From Hydrogenophaga palleronii NBRC 102513 (lineage in GTDB: Bacteria > Pseudomonadota > Gammaproteobacteria > Burkholderiales > Burkholderiaceae_C): a DNA stretch of 64,000 bases. The position numbers and the translations under genes are program-made. The DNA is taken from assembly GCF_001571225.1 (NCBI RefSeq), contig NZ_BCTJ01000025.1, positions 1 to 64,000 on the forward strand, read 5' to 3'. Position 1 is the stretch's first letter, and the number at the start of each line of letters is the position of its first letter. This document shows, one piece after another, positions 1-9,015 of this stretch. Under the pieces are notes generated by a model. It was not told the DNA's origin and ran no database searches. It saw nothing but the letters and a program-made list of their open reading frames with translations.

Positions 1-85
1 GCCTTCGGCGCTGGGAGGGGGGACGGCATCTCGGGCCGGCATAGCCGGACCCTGGATGCCTCTGGATCGCTGCACGCGCTCCGGC
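1..85. repeat. Intergenic palindromic repeat, copy 1 (cut by window edge)
   Basis: This GC-rich, non-coding stretch closely matches 1951-2033: both carry GCCTTCGGCGC, GGAGGGGGGACGGCATC, a GGGCCGGC-loop-GCCG palindrome, then ATGCCTCTGGATC and ACGCGCTCCGG. It lies in front of metN. It belongs to a family of C-rich multi-hairpin elements seen four more times in the window. Confidence 0.75.
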
Positions 86-101
86 CAGCGTGGCCTCGGC
101 T

Positions 102-140
102 CCCTCTCCCGCTTGCGGGAGAGGGTTGGGGTGAGGGACC
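102..140. repeat. REP-like hairpin before metN
   Basis: CCCTCTCCCGC and GCGGGAGAGGG form a perfect 11-bp inverted repeat with a 2-nt spacer (102-125), followed by TTGGGGTGAGGG. This sequence type is a common dispersed extragenic palindrome in GC-rich Gram-negative genomes. No T-run follows, so it is not a classic intrinsic terminator. Confidence 0.6.
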
Positions 141-195
141 GGCATGCAAAAGCCAGCCCCTTCTAAACCACCAAGTCTTCTCTCTTAAGTTCTCC

Positions 196-1236
196 GTGAT
201 CCTTCTCGACAACATCCACCAGACCTACCGCGGCCCGAAAGGCCCGGTGCATGCCTTGCGTGGCGTGAACCTGCAGATCCGCGCTGGCGAGGTCTTCGGC
301 GTGATCGGGCGCAGCGGTGCGGGCAAGAGCTCGCTGGTGCGCACCATCAACCTGCTCAACCGCCCGAGCCAGGGCACGGTGACGGTGGCCGGGCGCTCGC
401 TCACCACGCTGAACACCGCCGGCCTGCGCGAAGCGCGGCGCGACATCGGCATGGTCTTCCAGCACTTCAACCTGCTGACCTCGCGCACGGTCTACGACAA
501 CGTGGCGCTGCCGCTGGAGCTCGCCGGCCTGTCGCGCCAGCAGATCAAAACCCGCGTCAACCCGCTGCTCGAACTGGTGGGGCTGGGCGCACTGGCCGAC
601 CGTTACCCGGCGCAGATCAGCGGCGGACAGAAACAGCGCGTGGGCATTGCGCGCGCGCTGGCCAGCCAGCCCAAGGTGCTGCTGTCGGACGAAGCCACCT
701 CGGCGCTCGACCCCGAAACCACGCGCGCCATCCTCGCGTTGCTGCAGCAGATCAACCGCGAGCTCGGTCTCACCATCGTGCTCATCACGCACCAGATGCA
801 GGTCATCAAACAGGTGGCGCACCGCCTGGCGGTGATGGAGGCGGGCCAGATCGTCGAACAGGGCGAGGCCCTGCAGGTCTTCAGCCACCCGCAGAACGAA
901 ACCACGCGCAGCCTGCTCGACGACGTGGTGCCGCGTGAACTGCCGGCCAATGTGCTGGAGCGTGTGCGCGCCCTGCTCGGCGTGCCGGGCCAGCCGCCGG
1001 CCAGCCTGTTGCGCCTGGTGTTTGCGGGCGTCGAGTCGGACCGGCCGCTGCTGTCCGACCTGGTGCGCCGTTTCGGGCTCGACCTGAACATCGTGCACGG
1101 CCAGATCGACGAGGTGCAGGGCCACCCGTTCGGCACGCTGGCCGTGCTGGCGCGCGGCGCACAAGACCAGCTCAACGCCGCCATCGGCCACCTGCGTGGC
1201 GCCGGCGTGCAGGTGCAGGAGGTGGCCCATGCTTGA
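196..1236 (+). CDS. metN: Methionine ABC transporter ATP-binding protein MetN
   Basis: Cytoplasmic ATPase that powers methionine uptake with MetI and MetQ. It is 346 aa, a normal MetN length. Walker A is GRSGAGKS at residues 38-45, the signature is SGGQKQR near 141-147, and Walker B is VLLSDEAT, followed by the H-loop in LITHQ. After about residue 260 comes the NIL domain, the methionine-sensing regulatory domain typical of MetN. The start is GTG at 196; no strong ribosome site is visible. Its last 8 bases overlap metI. Downstream metY and a CysB-like regulator support a methionine/sulfur role. Confidence 0.93.
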   Translation: MILLDNIHQTYRGPKGPVHALRGVNLQIRAGEVFGVIGRSGAGKSSLVRTINLLNRPSQGTVTVAGRSLTTLNTAGLREARRDIGMVFQHFNLLTSRTVYDNVALPLELAGLSRQQIKTRVNPLLELVGLGALADRYPAQISGGQKQRVGIARALASQPKVLLSDEATSALDPETTRAILALLQQINRELGLTIVLITHQMQVIKQVAHRLAVMEAGQIVEQGEALQVFSHPQNETTRSLLDDVVPRELPANVLERVRALLGVPGQPPASLLRLVFAGVESDRPLLSDLVRRFGLDLNIVHGQIDEVQGHPFGTLAVLARGAQDQLNAAIGHLRGAGVQVQEVAHA

Positions 1237-1906
1237 GCAACTGCAAAGCTGGTTCCCGCCCGCGCTCATCGACCTGTTCGTGCTCTCGTTCTGGGAGACG
1301 CTGGTGATGGTCGGCATCTCGGGCTTCGTGGGTGCGCTCATCGGCGTGCCGCTGGGTGTGCTGCTGCGCCTCACCGACCACGGCGGTGTGCTGCAGAACG
1401 CGGCCTTCAACCGCAGCGTGGGCGGCATCGTCAACGCGGTGCGCTCCACCCCTTTCATCATCCTGCTGGTCGCGATCATTCCGTTCACGCGCTTCATCAC
1501 CGGCTCGTCCATCGGCACCGCCGCCGCCGTGGTGCCGCTCACCATCGCCGCCGCGCCCTTCATTGCGCGCCTGGTGGAAACCTCGCTGCGCGAGGTGGAC
1601 AGCGGCCTGATCGAAGCCGCGCAGGCCATGGGCGCCACCACTTCGCAGATCGTCTTCAAGGTGCTGCTGCCCGAGGCCGTGCCCGGCATCGTGGCCGGTT
1701 TCACCATCACCCTGGTGAGCCTCACCGGTTATTCGGCCATGGCCGGCGCCATCGGCGGCGGTGGCCTGGGCGACCTCGGCATCCGCTACGGCTACCAGCG
1801 TTTCCTGCCCGAGGTGATGGTGGCCGTGGTGCTGCTGCTCATCGTGTTCGTGCAGGCCGTGCAAAGCCTGGGCGACTGGCTGGTGCGCCGCTTGAACAAG
1901 AAATGA
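1229..1906 (+). CDS. metI: Methionine ABC transporter permease MetI
   Basis: Inner-membrane permease of the MetNIQ importer, 225 aa, with about five hydrophobic segments. The EAA loop that contacts MetN is visible as [23 protein letters not shown] chose the ATG at 1229, 8 bp inside metN, because the protein from there begins [10 protein letters not shown] as in other MetI. An earlier in-frame start at 1196 would add only an Arg-rich stretch read out of the metN 3' end. The overlap suggests translational coupling with metN. Confidence 0.92.
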   Translation: MLEQLQSWFPPALIDLFVLSFWETLVMVGISGFVGALIGVPLGVLLRLTDHGGVLQNAAFNRSVGGIVNAVRSTPFIILLVAIIPFTRFITGSSIGTAAAVVPLTIAAAPFIARLVETSLREVDSGLIEAAQAMGATTSQIVFKVLLPEAVPGIVAGFTITLVSLTGYSAMAGAIGGGGLGDLGIRYGYQRFLPEVMVAVVLLLIVFVQAVQSLGDWLVRRLNKK

Positions 1907-1910
1907 AACA

Positions 1911-2036
1911 CCCCCCTGCGCCGCTGCGCGGCTTCCCCCCTCACTTGCGCGCCTTCGGCGCTTGGAGGGGGGACGGCATCTTGGGCCGGCGAAGCCGTCC
2001 CTTGATGCCTCTGGATCAAGACACGCGCTCCGGCGC
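1911..2036. repeat. Intergenic palindromic repeat, copy 2 (metI-metQ)
   Basis: Fills the gap between metI and metQ. It contains three nested palindromes: CGCCGCTGCGCGG, a CCCCCCTC...GGAGGGGGG pair, and GGGCCGGCGAAGCCGTCCC. Positions 1951-2033 match copy 1 at 1-85 nearly base for base. There is no T-run. Inside a transporter operon it may act as an mRNA 3'-end stabiliser or partial terminator; this is inference. Confidence 0.75.
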
Positions 2037-2071
2037 GGTAAACACTTTTATCAACCACAAGGAACCCTGAA

Positions 2072-2869
2072 ATGATCAAACGGCAACTGCTCCAATCCAC
2101 CCTGGCCCTCGCCCTGGCCGCCACCTTCACCACGCCCCTGCTCGCGCAGGACAAGCCGATCAAGATCGGCGTCACCGCCGGCCCGCATGCGCAGATCTTC
2201 GAACAGGTGAAGAAGATCGCCGAGAAGGACGGCCTGAAGATCCAGATCGTCGAGTTCAGCGACTACGTGCAGCCCAACGCTGCCCTGGCCGCCGGCGACC
2301 TCGACGCCAACAGCTACCAGCACAAGCCGTATCTGGACAACCAGATCAAGGACCGTGGCTACAAGTTCGTCTCGGTCGGCTACACGGTGAACTTCCCCAT
2401 CGGCATCTACAGCAAGAAGGTCAAGCACCTGAAGGACCTGCCCGAAGGCGCCAAGTTCGGCATTCCGAACGACCCCACCAACGGCGGCCGCGTGCTGCTG
2501 GTGCTGCAAGACCAGGGCCTCATCAAGCTCAAGCCCGAAGCCGGCCTGAAGGCCACGCCGCTGGACGTGATCAGCAACCCGAAGAAGATCCGCTTCGTCG
2601 AACTCGACGCCGCCCAGCTGCCGCGTTCGCTCGACGACCTGGACGCCTCGGCCATCAACACCAACTACGCACTGTCGGCCGGCCTGACTCCCGCCAAGGA
2701 CGCGATTGCGCAGGAAAGCGCGAAGAGCCCCTACGTGAACCTGATCGCGGTGCGCGAAGCCGACAAGGACAAGCCCTGGGTCGCCAAGCTGGTGAAGGCC
2801 TACCAGTCGGCCGAGACCAAGCAGTTCATCCAGACCGAGTTCAAGGGCGCGGTCCTGGCGGGGTTCTGA
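2072..2869 (+). CDS. metQ: MetQ/NlpA-family methionine-binding protein
   Basis: Periplasmic substrate-binding component of the methionine importer, 265 aa. Residues 1-25 form a signal peptide ending in PLLAQ. No lipobox Cys is present, so unlike E. coli MetQ it is probably soluble rather than a lipoprotein. The NlpA domain follows (KIGVTAGPHAQIFEQVKK, DYVQPNAALAAGDLDANSYQ). AAGGAACC lies 8 bp before the ATG. It sits downstream of metNI, and repeat elements flank it on both sides. Confidence 0.92.
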   Translation: MIKRQLLQSTLALALAATFTTPLLAQDKPIKIGVTAGPHAQIFEQVKKIAEKDGLKIQIVEFSDYVQPNAALAAGDLDANSYQHKPYLDNQIKDRGYKFVSVGYTVNFPIGIYSKKVKHLKDLPEGAKFGIPNDPTNGGRVLLVLQDQGLIKLKPEAGLKATPLDVISNPKKIRFVELDAAQLPRSLDDLDASAINTNYALSAGLTPAKDAIAQESAKSPYVNLIAVREADKDKPWVAKLVKAYQSAETKQFIQTEFKGAVLAGF

Positions 2870-2872
2870 GAG

Positions 2873-2950
2873 AGCCCCCCCGCCGCGCTTCGCGCGACCC
2901 CCTCAAGGGGGCGACACCTGCGGCCCGGCAGAGCCGGTTCCGCGGTGTCT
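2873..2950. repeat. Intergenic palindromic repeat, copy 3 (metQ-monooxygenase)
   Basis: C-rich element: CCGCGCTTCGCGCG, then CCCCCTCAAGGGGG, then GGCCCGGCAGAGCCGG. The order and spacing of palindromes are the same as in the other copies, and it is very close to 40231-40310. It lies between metQ and the flavin monooxygenase gene. Confidence 0.75.
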
Positions 2951-2984
2951 CTGAAAACACAAGCAACACCGTCTTCCACACAAC

Positions 2985-4352
2985 ATGACCACCCCTCGCC
3001 AGATGCACCTCGGTGCTTTCTTCTTCGGCGCCGGCCACCACCTGGCCGCCTGGCGGCACCCGGACGTGGTGCCCTCGGCGGGCGGGCAGATTGCCGCGCT
3101 CACCGAATGGACCCAACTGGCCGAGGCGGCCAGGTTCGACGCCATCTTCTTCGCCGACAACGTGGGCCTGCCCGGCCCGCCCGACGAAGCGGTGGCAAAG
3201 AACGCGCTCTGGTATCCGCTGGACCCGCTGCTCACGCTGGCCGCGTTGTCGCAGCACACCAGCCACATCGGCCTGGTGGCCACAGTCTCCAGCACCTACC
3301 TTCCGCCCTACCACCTGGCGCGCAAGTACGCCTCGCTCGACCAGTTGAGCGGTGGCCGCGCGGGCTGGAACCTGGTCACCTCGGGCAGCGACTTCGAGGC
3401 CCGCAGCTTCGGCCTGGACCAGCAGATCCAGCACGCCCAGCGTTATGAGCGTGCGCGGGAATACGTGCAGGTGGTCAAAGGGCTGTGGGACACCTGGGAA
3501 GACGACGCCTTCATTGAAGACAAGGCCAACAACCGCTTCTTCGACCCCGCCAAGCTGCACCGCGTGGCACACGAGGGCACGCACTACAAGGTGCACGGCG
3601 GCCTGCAGACGCGCCGTTCGCCGCAGGGCCATCCGGTGCTGGTGCAGGCCGGGTCTTCCAGCGACGGGCAGGACCTCGCCGCCGCCAGCGCCGAGGTGGT
3701 GTTCACCGCACAGCAGACCGTCGAAGGAGCACGCCAGTTCTACAGCAGCCTCAAGGGCCAGCTGGCGGCCTACGGCCGTTCCACCGATTCACTCAAGATC
3801 CTGCCCGGCATCTCGCCCTTCGTCGGCCGCAGCGAAGCCGAGGCGCGCGAGAAATTCGAGCGACTGCAGTCGCTCATCGACCCGGTGCTCGGCGTCGGCC
3901 TGCTCTCCACCTTCCTCGGCAACGTGGACTTGTCCAAGTACCCGGTGGACGGGCCGTTCCCGCAAGACCTGCCGGTCACCGAAGGCTGGCAGAGCCGCCA
4001 GGAACTGTTCGCCAATCTCGCGCGCCGCGAAGGCCTGACGATCCGCCAGCTCTACGAACGCGTGGCCGGCGCGCGCGGCCACTGGACGGTGGTGGGCACG
4101 CCCGAGTCCATCGCCGACCAGCTTGAACACTGGTTCACCACCGGCGCGGCCGACGGCTTCAACGTGCTCGCGCCCACGCTGCCACACGGCCTGAAAGACT
4201 TCGCGCAGCTCGTCGTACCCGAGCTGCAGCGCCGCGGCCTGTTCCGCACCGAATACACCGGCCGCACCCTGCGCGAGCACCTCGGCCTGCAGCGCCCCGC
4301 GCACCCGGCCACAATGCAAGCCGCGCACGAACCCGTGTTGCTTGATTTTTGA
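2985..4352 (+). CDS. NtaA/SnaA/DszA-family FMN-dependent monooxygenase
   Basis: Class C two-component flavin monooxygenase of the luciferase-like fold, 455 aa. This family oxidises nitrilotriacetate, pristinamycin precursors, dibenzothiophene sulfone and related sulfur compounds, using FMNH2 from a separate reductase. Family hallmarks are the start MHLGAFFFGAGHHLAAWRHP, the segment YASLDQLSGGRAGWNLVTS and the C-terminal GAADGFNVLAPTLP. It lies between metQ and metY, which suggests an organosulfur substrate. No flavin reductase gene is adjacent. A paralogue lies at 30134-31486. The exact substrate cannot be read from sequence. Confidence 0.85.
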   Translation: MTTPRQMHLGAFFFGAGHHLAAWRHPDVVPSAGGQIAALTEWTQLAEAARFDAIFFADNVGLPGPPDEAVAKNALWYPLDPLLTLAALSQHTSHIGLVATVSSTYLPPYHLARKYASLDQLSGGRAGWNLVTSGSDFEARSFGLDQQIQHAQRYERAREYVQVVKGLWDTWEDDAFIEDKANNRFFDPAKLHRVAHEGTHYKVHGGLQTRRSPQGHPVLVQAGSSSDGQDLAAASAEVVFTAQQTVEGARQFYSSLKGQLAAYGRSTDSLKILPGISPFVGRSEAEAREKFERLQSLIDPVLGVGLLSTFLGNVDLSKYPVDGPFPQDLPVTEGWQSRQELFANLARREGLTIRQLYERVAGARGHWTVVGTPESIADQLEHWFTTGAADGFNVLAPTLPHGLKDFAQLVVPELQRRGLFRTEYTGRTLREHLGLQRPAHPATMQAAHEPVLLDF

Positions 4353-4371
4353 ATTACAAGGAGCCTCTCTC

Positions 4372-5667
4372 ATGTCCAACCAATGGAAGTTCGAAACCCG
4401 CTCGGTTCACGCTGGCTACAAACCCGACCCCACCACCAAGGCCGTCGCCGTTCCGATCTACCAGACCGCTGCCTACGCCTTCGACAGTGCGCAACACGGC
4501 GCCGACCTGTTCGACCTGAAGGTGCCGGGCAACATCTACACCCGCATCATGAACCCGACCAACGATGTGCTGGAGCAGCGCATCGCTTCGCTCGAAGGCG
4601 GCATTGCCGCGCTGGCGCTGGCCTCGGGCCAGGCCGCGGTGACCTACGCCATCCAGACCATCACCGAAGCCGGTGACAACATCGTCTCCAGCACCGCGCT
4701 GTACGGCGGCACCTACAACCTGCTCGCGCACACGCTGCCGCAGTACGGCATCACCACCCGCTTCGCCGACCACCGCGACCCGGCCAGCTTCGAGCCGCTG
4801 ATCGACGAGCGCACCAAGGCGATCTTTGTCGAGTCCATCGGCAACCCGCAGGGCAACATCACCGACATCGCGGCCGTCGCCGCCATCGCGCACAAGCATG
4901 GCATTCCGCTGATCGTCGACAACACGGTCGCATCGCCCTACCTGCTGCGCCCGATCGAACACGGTGCCGACATCGTGGTGCAGTCGCTCACCAAGTACCT
5001 GGGCGGCCATGGCACCAGCATCGGCGGCGCCATCATCGATTCCGGCAAGTTCCCGTGGGCCGAACACAAGGCCCGCTTCAAGCGCCTGAACGAACCCGAC
5101 CCGAGCTACCACGGCGTGGTCTACACCGAAGCGCTCGGCCCGGCGGCCTACATCGGCCGTGCACGCGTGGTGCCGCTGCGCAACACCGGCGCGGCCATCT
5201 CGCCCTTCAACGCCTTCCTGATCCTGCAAGGCATCGAGACGCTCTCGCTGCGCATGGACCGCATCAACGCCAACACGCTGCGCGTGGCGCAACACCTGGC
5301 GCAACACGCCAAGGTCGGCTGGGTCAACTACGCCGGCCTGCCCAACCACCCCGACCACGCCCTGGCGCAGAAGTACATGGGCGGCCACGCCTCGGGCCTG
5401 ATGACCTTCGGCGTGAAGGCCGCGGCCGGTGAAGGCCGTGCCGCCGGTGCGCGCTTCCTCGACGCGCTGCAGCTCTTTACGCGCCTGGTGAACATCGGCG
5501 ACGCGAAATCGCTGGCCACGCACCCGGCCTCCACCACCCACCGCCAGCTCTCGCCCGAAGAACTGGCCAAGTCGGGCGTGTCGGAAGACGCAGTGCGCCT
5601 GTCCATCGGCATCGAACACATCGACGACCTGCTGGCCGACCTCGAGCAAGCCCTGGCCGCCGTCTGA
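4372..5667 (+). CDS. metY: O-acetylhomoserine sulfhydrylase / aminocarboxypropyltransferase
   Basis: PLP enzyme that makes homocysteine from O-acetylhomoserine and sulfide (or methionine from methanethiol), 431 aa. It has the Cys/Met-metabolism PLP fold: start KFETRSVHAGYKPDPTTKAVAVPIYQT, LASGQAA, and PLP-lysine motif VQSLTKYLGGHG. An ATG at 4372 preceded by AAGGAG at 4358-4363 fixes the start; an in-frame start 30 bp earlier lies inside the preceding gene. It is 19 bp after the monooxygenase and 19 bp before the cysB-like gene, so one operon is likely. It would use sulfide from sulfate reduction or organosulfur breakdown. Confidence 0.93.
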   Translation: MSNQWKFETRSVHAGYKPDPTTKAVAVPIYQTAAYAFDSAQHGADLFDLKVPGNIYTRIMNPTNDVLEQRIASLEGGIAALALASGQAAVTYAIQTITEAGDNIVSSTALYGGTYNLLAHTLPQYGITTRFADHRDPASFEPLIDERTKAIFVESIGNPQGNITDIAAVAAIAHKHGIPLIVDNTVASPYLLRPIEHGADIVVQSLTKYLGGHGTSIGGAIIDSGKFPWAEHKARFKRLNEPDPSYHGVVYTEALGPAAYIGRARVVPLRNTGAAISPFNAFLILQGIETLSLRMDRINANTLRVAQHLAQHAKVGWVNYAGLPNHPDHALAQKYMGGHASGLMTFGVKAAAGEGRAAGARFLDALQLFTRLVNIGDAKSLATHPASTTHRQLSPEELAKSGVSEDAVRLSIGIEHIDDLLADLEQALAAV

Positions 5668-5686
5668 CATCGGACCCCTCACGCCC

Positions 5687-6625
5687 ATGAACTTCCAACA
5701 GCTCCGGTCGGTGCGCGAAACCGCGCGGCATGGCTTCAACCTCACCGAAGTCGCCGCCATGCTCTACACGTCGCAACCCGGCGTGAGCCGCCAGATCCGC
5801 GAGCTGGAGGAAGAACTGGGCGTGACCATCTTCGCCCGCGCGGGCAAGCGCCTCACCGGCCTCACCGGGCCGGGCCAGACGTTGCTGCCCATCGTGGAAC
5901 GCCTGCTGCAGGAGGCCGACAACCTGCGGCAGGCCGGCAAGGATTTCGTCTCGCGTCTCGAAGGCGGCCTGTCCATCGCGGCCACCCACTCGCAGGCGCG
6001 GTACGCCCTGCCACACGCGGTGCGCGACTTCCGTGCGCTGTTCCCGCAAGTCACGCTCAACCTGCACCAGGGCTCACCCAAGCAGGTGGCCGAGATGCTG
6101 ATCGCGGGCGAGGCCGACATCGGCATCGCCACCGAAGCACTGGCCAGCTACCCGCAACTGGTCACCCTGCCCTGCTACCGCTGGACGCACAGCATCGTGG
6201 TGCCACCGGGCCACCCGCTGTTGCGCGTGGAAGGCCCGCTGAGCCTGCAGCAGCTGGCCGAGCATCCCATCATCACCTACGACCAGGGCTACACCGGCCG
6301 CTCGCACATCGACAGCGCGTTCGACAAACAGGGCCTGCAACCCAACGTGGTCATCACCGCGATGGACGCCGACGTGATCAAGACCTACGTGGAGCTGGGC
6401 ATGGGCGTGGGCATCGTCGCCTCGATCGCCATCGACAGCGAGCGCGACCGCCACCTTCACGCACTGGACGCACGGCACCTGTTCGAGATCAACGTCACCC
6501 GCCTCGCGGTGCGCCGCGGCACCTGGCTGCGCGGCTACGCCTACAGCTTCATCGAGAACTTCGCCCCCAGCCTCACGCGGCAGGTGGTGGAAGAGGCGTT
6601 GAACGACGAGATCGTGACGGTCTGA
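5687..6625 (+). CDS. CysB/Cbl-type LysR regulator
   Basis: LysR transcription factor of the CysB/Cbl/SsuR branch, 312 aa. The N-terminal helix-turn-helix reads NLTEVAAMLYTSQPGVSRQIRELEEELG, and the start MNFQQLRSVRETARHGFNLTEVA is characteristic of CysB-like proteins. The effector-binding domain follows from about residue 90. CysB relatives sense O-acetylserine, sulfate or APS and activate sulfur-starvation genes. As the last gene of the met operon, it is a good candidate regulator of the sulfur genes in this window. Whether it is CysB itself or a paralogue such as Cbl or SsuR cannot be decided here. Confidence 0.88.
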   Translation: MNFQQLRSVRETARHGFNLTEVAAMLYTSQPGVSRQIRELEEELGVTIFARAGKRLTGLTGPGQTLLPIVERLLQEADNLRQAGKDFVSRLEGGLSIAATHSQARYALPHAVRDFRALFPQVTLNLHQGSPKQVAEMLIAGEADIGIATEALASYPQLVTLPCYRWTHSIVVPPGHPLLRVEGPLSLQQLAEHPIITYDQGYTGRSHIDSAFDKQGLQPNVVITAMDADVIKTYVELGMGVGIVASIAIDSERDRHLHALDARHLFEINVTRLAVRRGTWLRGYAYSFIENFAPSLTRQVVEEALNDEIVTV

Positions 6626-6967
6626 ATTTCCGGTGGCGCCGCGTTCGCGGCAAATCTGACGGCAATTGCATCTGTTGCGTCGGCGTGCAACCCAAAGCGC
6701 TCATTTAGAGGCCGCTGTGCATCGCCGATTCGAGCCACCACGGCCCGCTCAAGCAACAGCGTCGCACCATGCGCGTCACGGTACTGAGGTGGGTCATCAG
6801 AATGGGGATGGCACCGCGACCCAATCGTGAAAAAAATCGCTCCTCGGGATGAGGGCTGGGTCCCGCATGCAGGCGTTCTGGTCGCTGTGCCGGGCGCCGG
6901 GTGAGTACGTGTTGCAGCCTTGAAGGGGATCAGCGCGCCGCAACACTCACGCGCTCCCCGAGGCGGC
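6626..6967. other. 342-bp gap between convergent genes
   Basis: No convincing gene is seen. It holds a short palindrome (CCGCGTTCGCGG near 6638-6649) just after the cysB-like gene, without a T-run, and an A-run near 6829-6835. Short open frames here lack a ribosome site and recognisable protein features. Confidence 0.4.
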
Positions 6968-7939
6968 TTACCTCAACAGTTCACGGCGCGCGAAGCGCAC
7001 CACGGTCACGCCTTGGCGTGCCTGGCGGGTTGAGGGCATCACGAGCACGCAGTCGTCGTACGGCGTCTTCACTGGTTCGCCGTCGTTGTCACCGATCACC
7101 GTGCCGGCCTTGGCAATCACTTCCAGGCCCTGGAATGCCTGGCTGAAGGTGAAGCCCTCGCTGCGTGCCACCACCGCGTCTGTCACGTGCAAGGCCCATT
7201 GCGTGGCGGCGTCGGGCATTTGCCAGCCGGGCAGGCTGCGTTGTGCGGTGGCTTCCGTGAGCGTGCCCGCCGTCACCAGAAAACGCGCGCACTGGTCGCG
7301 CGCCACGTCGAGGCTGGCAAGGTCACCGTGGTACCCGCACTCCACCAGCAGCGAGCGGGTGTCGGGCTGGTCTGCGTCGGGCTCGTTGAAACGGCCGTAG
7401 TCGCGCATGCGCACGCCGTCCCGGTGGCCGGCGTCCACTACCACGTGCGCCGGGGCGCGCAACTGGCGAGCCAGCTCCAGGTTGCGCGGGTGCATGCCCA
7501 CCAGCAACAGCGGCAGACCGGGTTCGTGCATCGAATGCAGATCGAGCAGCCAGTCGGCGCCTTGCACGAACGGCGCCAGCGCGGCTGCGCGCCGGCGTTC
7601 GCGCGTGCCGGCCTGGGCCAGGCGCGCCGGCACCCACTGCCGGTTCATGTCTTCATCGACGAAACGCGAGGCGTCGCCGTTGTTGGCGTCAAAGTGGTCG
7701 AAGGCGTCGAGGTTGCAGAACGCCAGGGTGAGAGAACCGCAAGCCGGCCGGACACCGGCCTCCAGCAGTTCCTTCAGAGCCCATGCGCCGCACAGCTCGT
7801 TGCCGTGCACCAGCGCGCTCAGCATGACGCGGCGCCCCGGCACATCGGCGTCGAAGTGCCACACGCCTTCAACACCGGTGTTGCCGGCGCGCCATGGGCC
7901 GAGATCGGGAGGGGTCAACGAAAACACGATGCCGCTCAC
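6968..7939 (-). CDS. Succinylglutamate desuccinylase/aspartoacylase family hydrolase
   Basis: Zinc-dependent amidohydrolase of the M14-like AstE/aspartoacylase family, 323 aa. Zinc ligands are visible as HGNE (ALVHGNELCGAW) and the later His in LLDLHSMHEPG; ECGYHGD is a likely catalytic region, and DEDMNRQW is a family motif. It starts with GTG at 7939, overlapping the stop of the upstream Bug gene by 4 bp (GTGA), which indicates translational coupling. It probably deacylates an N-acyl amino acid or similar amide imported with help from the Bug protein. The substrate is unknown. Confidence 0.8.
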   Translation of the reverse strand: MSGIVFSLTPPDLGPWRAGNTGVEGVWHFDADVPGRRVMLSALVHGNELCGAWALKELLEAGVRPACGSLTLAFCNLDAFDHFDANNGDASRFVDEDMNRQWVPARLAQAGTRERRRAAALAPFVQGADWLLDLHSMHEPGLPLLLVGMHPRNLELARQLRAPAHVVVDAGHRDGVRMRDYGRFNEPDADQPDTRSLLVECGYHGDLASLDVARDQCARFLVTAGTLTEATAQRSLPGWQMPDAATQWALHVTDAVVARSEGFTFSQAFQGLEVIAKAGTVIGDNDGEPVKTPYDDCVLVMPSTRQARQGVTVVRFARRELLR

Positions 7940-8916
7940 TCCTTGATGTTCGCGAACTCGACGATCTTCTGGTACTTCGCGGTCTCGTCCACCAGGAACT
8001 TGCCCATGTCGACATTAAGCGGAGCAACGACGGAGCCGGTGTCTTCCAGCTTCTTGCGGAAATCCGGCGTCTGCAGGATCTCGGCAAGCGCCTTGCGCAG
8101 GCGGGTGGCGACGGCCTCGGGCAGGTTGGGCGGCGCCATGAGGGCGGACCAGACACCGATGTCCATGTTGGAGAGCGCCGGGTGGTCGGCCAGCGGCGCG
8201 ATGTCCGGAGCCACAGCCGAGCGTTTCTTCTCGGTGATGCCCAGCGCCACCAACTTGCCGCTGCGGATGTGCGGCAACCCGCTGGACAGCACGAACACGC
8301 CGAAATCGACGGTGCCGCTGTACAGGTCTGTCGTCAGCGGACCGACGCCGCGGTAGGGAATGTGTGACATGAAAAGGCCGGCCTGCTGCTTGGCCATTTC
8401 GGCGGAAAGATGCAACGCCGTGCCCACGCCCGAACTGCCGTAGGTGTACTTGCCGGGACTGGCCTTGACCGCGCTGACGAATTGGTCCGCCGTCTTGATG
8501 CCGCTCTGGGTGGAGGCCACCAGCACCATGGGCGTGGACGCGACCAGCCCGATGGGCGTGAAGTCCTTGTAGCTGTACTTCACCGAGGGCGACACGAGCC
8601 GGTTGATCGCGATCTCGTTGTTGGCGCCGAGCAGCAGCGTGTAGCCGTCGGGTGCCGAGCGCGAGACCCGGTGCGCGCCAATGGCACCGCCGGCACCACC
8701 CACGTTCTCCACGACCACCGCCACGCCCAGCTTCTTCGCCAACTGGTCGGCCACGGCCCGGCCGGCCAGGTCGGTGCTGCCGCCGGCGGGATAGCCGACC
8801 ACGACCGTGATCGGACGGTCCGGGTAGGTGCCGGCCTGCGCATGTGCCGCGGGCATCAGGCCGGTGGCCAGCACCAGCGACAGGACCGAAGAAAGGCTTG
8901 TGGGGATGAATCGCAT
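7936..8916 (-). CDS. Bug-family tripartite tricarboxylate transporter binding protein
   Basis: Periplasmic TctC/Bug protein, 326 aa, with a signal peptide ending AHAQA near residue 28. Hallmarks are YPDRPITVVVGYPAGGSTDLAGR and VVENVGGAGGAIGAHRVSRSAPDGYTLLLG. Bug proteins bind carboxylated solutes and usually work with TctBA membrane proteins, which are absent here; the nearest pair is at 55.7-57.7 kb. A clear AGGAG precedes the ATG. It lies downstream of a LysR gene and overlaps a hydrolase gene, the common LysR-Bug-enzyme arrangement of Burkholderiales. Confidence 0.9.
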   Translation of the reverse strand: MRFIPTSLSSVLSLVLATGLMPAAHAQAGTYPDRPITVVVGYPAGGSTDLAGRAVADQLAKKLGVAVVVENVGGAGGAIGAHRVSRSAPDGYTLLLGANNEIAINRLVSPSVKYSYKDFTPIGLVASTPMVLVASTQSGIKTADQFVSAVKASPGKYTYGSSGVGTALHLSAEMAKQQAGLFMSHIPYRGVGPLTTDLYSGTVDFGVFVLSSGLPHIRSGKLVALGITEKKRSAVAPDIAPLADHPALSNMDIGVWSALMAPPNLPEAVATRLRKALAEILQTPDFRKKLEDTGSVVAPLNVDMGKFLVDETAKYQKIVEFANIKE

Positions 8917-9015
8917 GGGGGTCTCCTGTTTTTAGTGCTTGCCATTCTTGGTTCGATGTTTTCCGGTTGATGTGCCAAAACGGCACCGGCCCGTGCTTTT
9001 GTCGAATGGGTGTTG

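Noticed and set aside
163-1725. Long open frame antisense to metN and metI
   Set aside because: It mirrors the codon bias of the sense genes, has no ribosome site, and its His/Gln/Arg-rich translation resembles no protein. Similar antisense frames throughout the window were dismissed for the same reason.
1907-2071. SAM-type riboswitch before metQ
   Set aside because: The gap is filled by the palindromic repeat. No conserved SAM-I, SAM-II or SAM-IV core was recognised.
6626-6967. Hidden small gene in the gap after the cysB-like gene
   Set aside because: Short frames there lack a ribosome site, codon pattern and any known motif.
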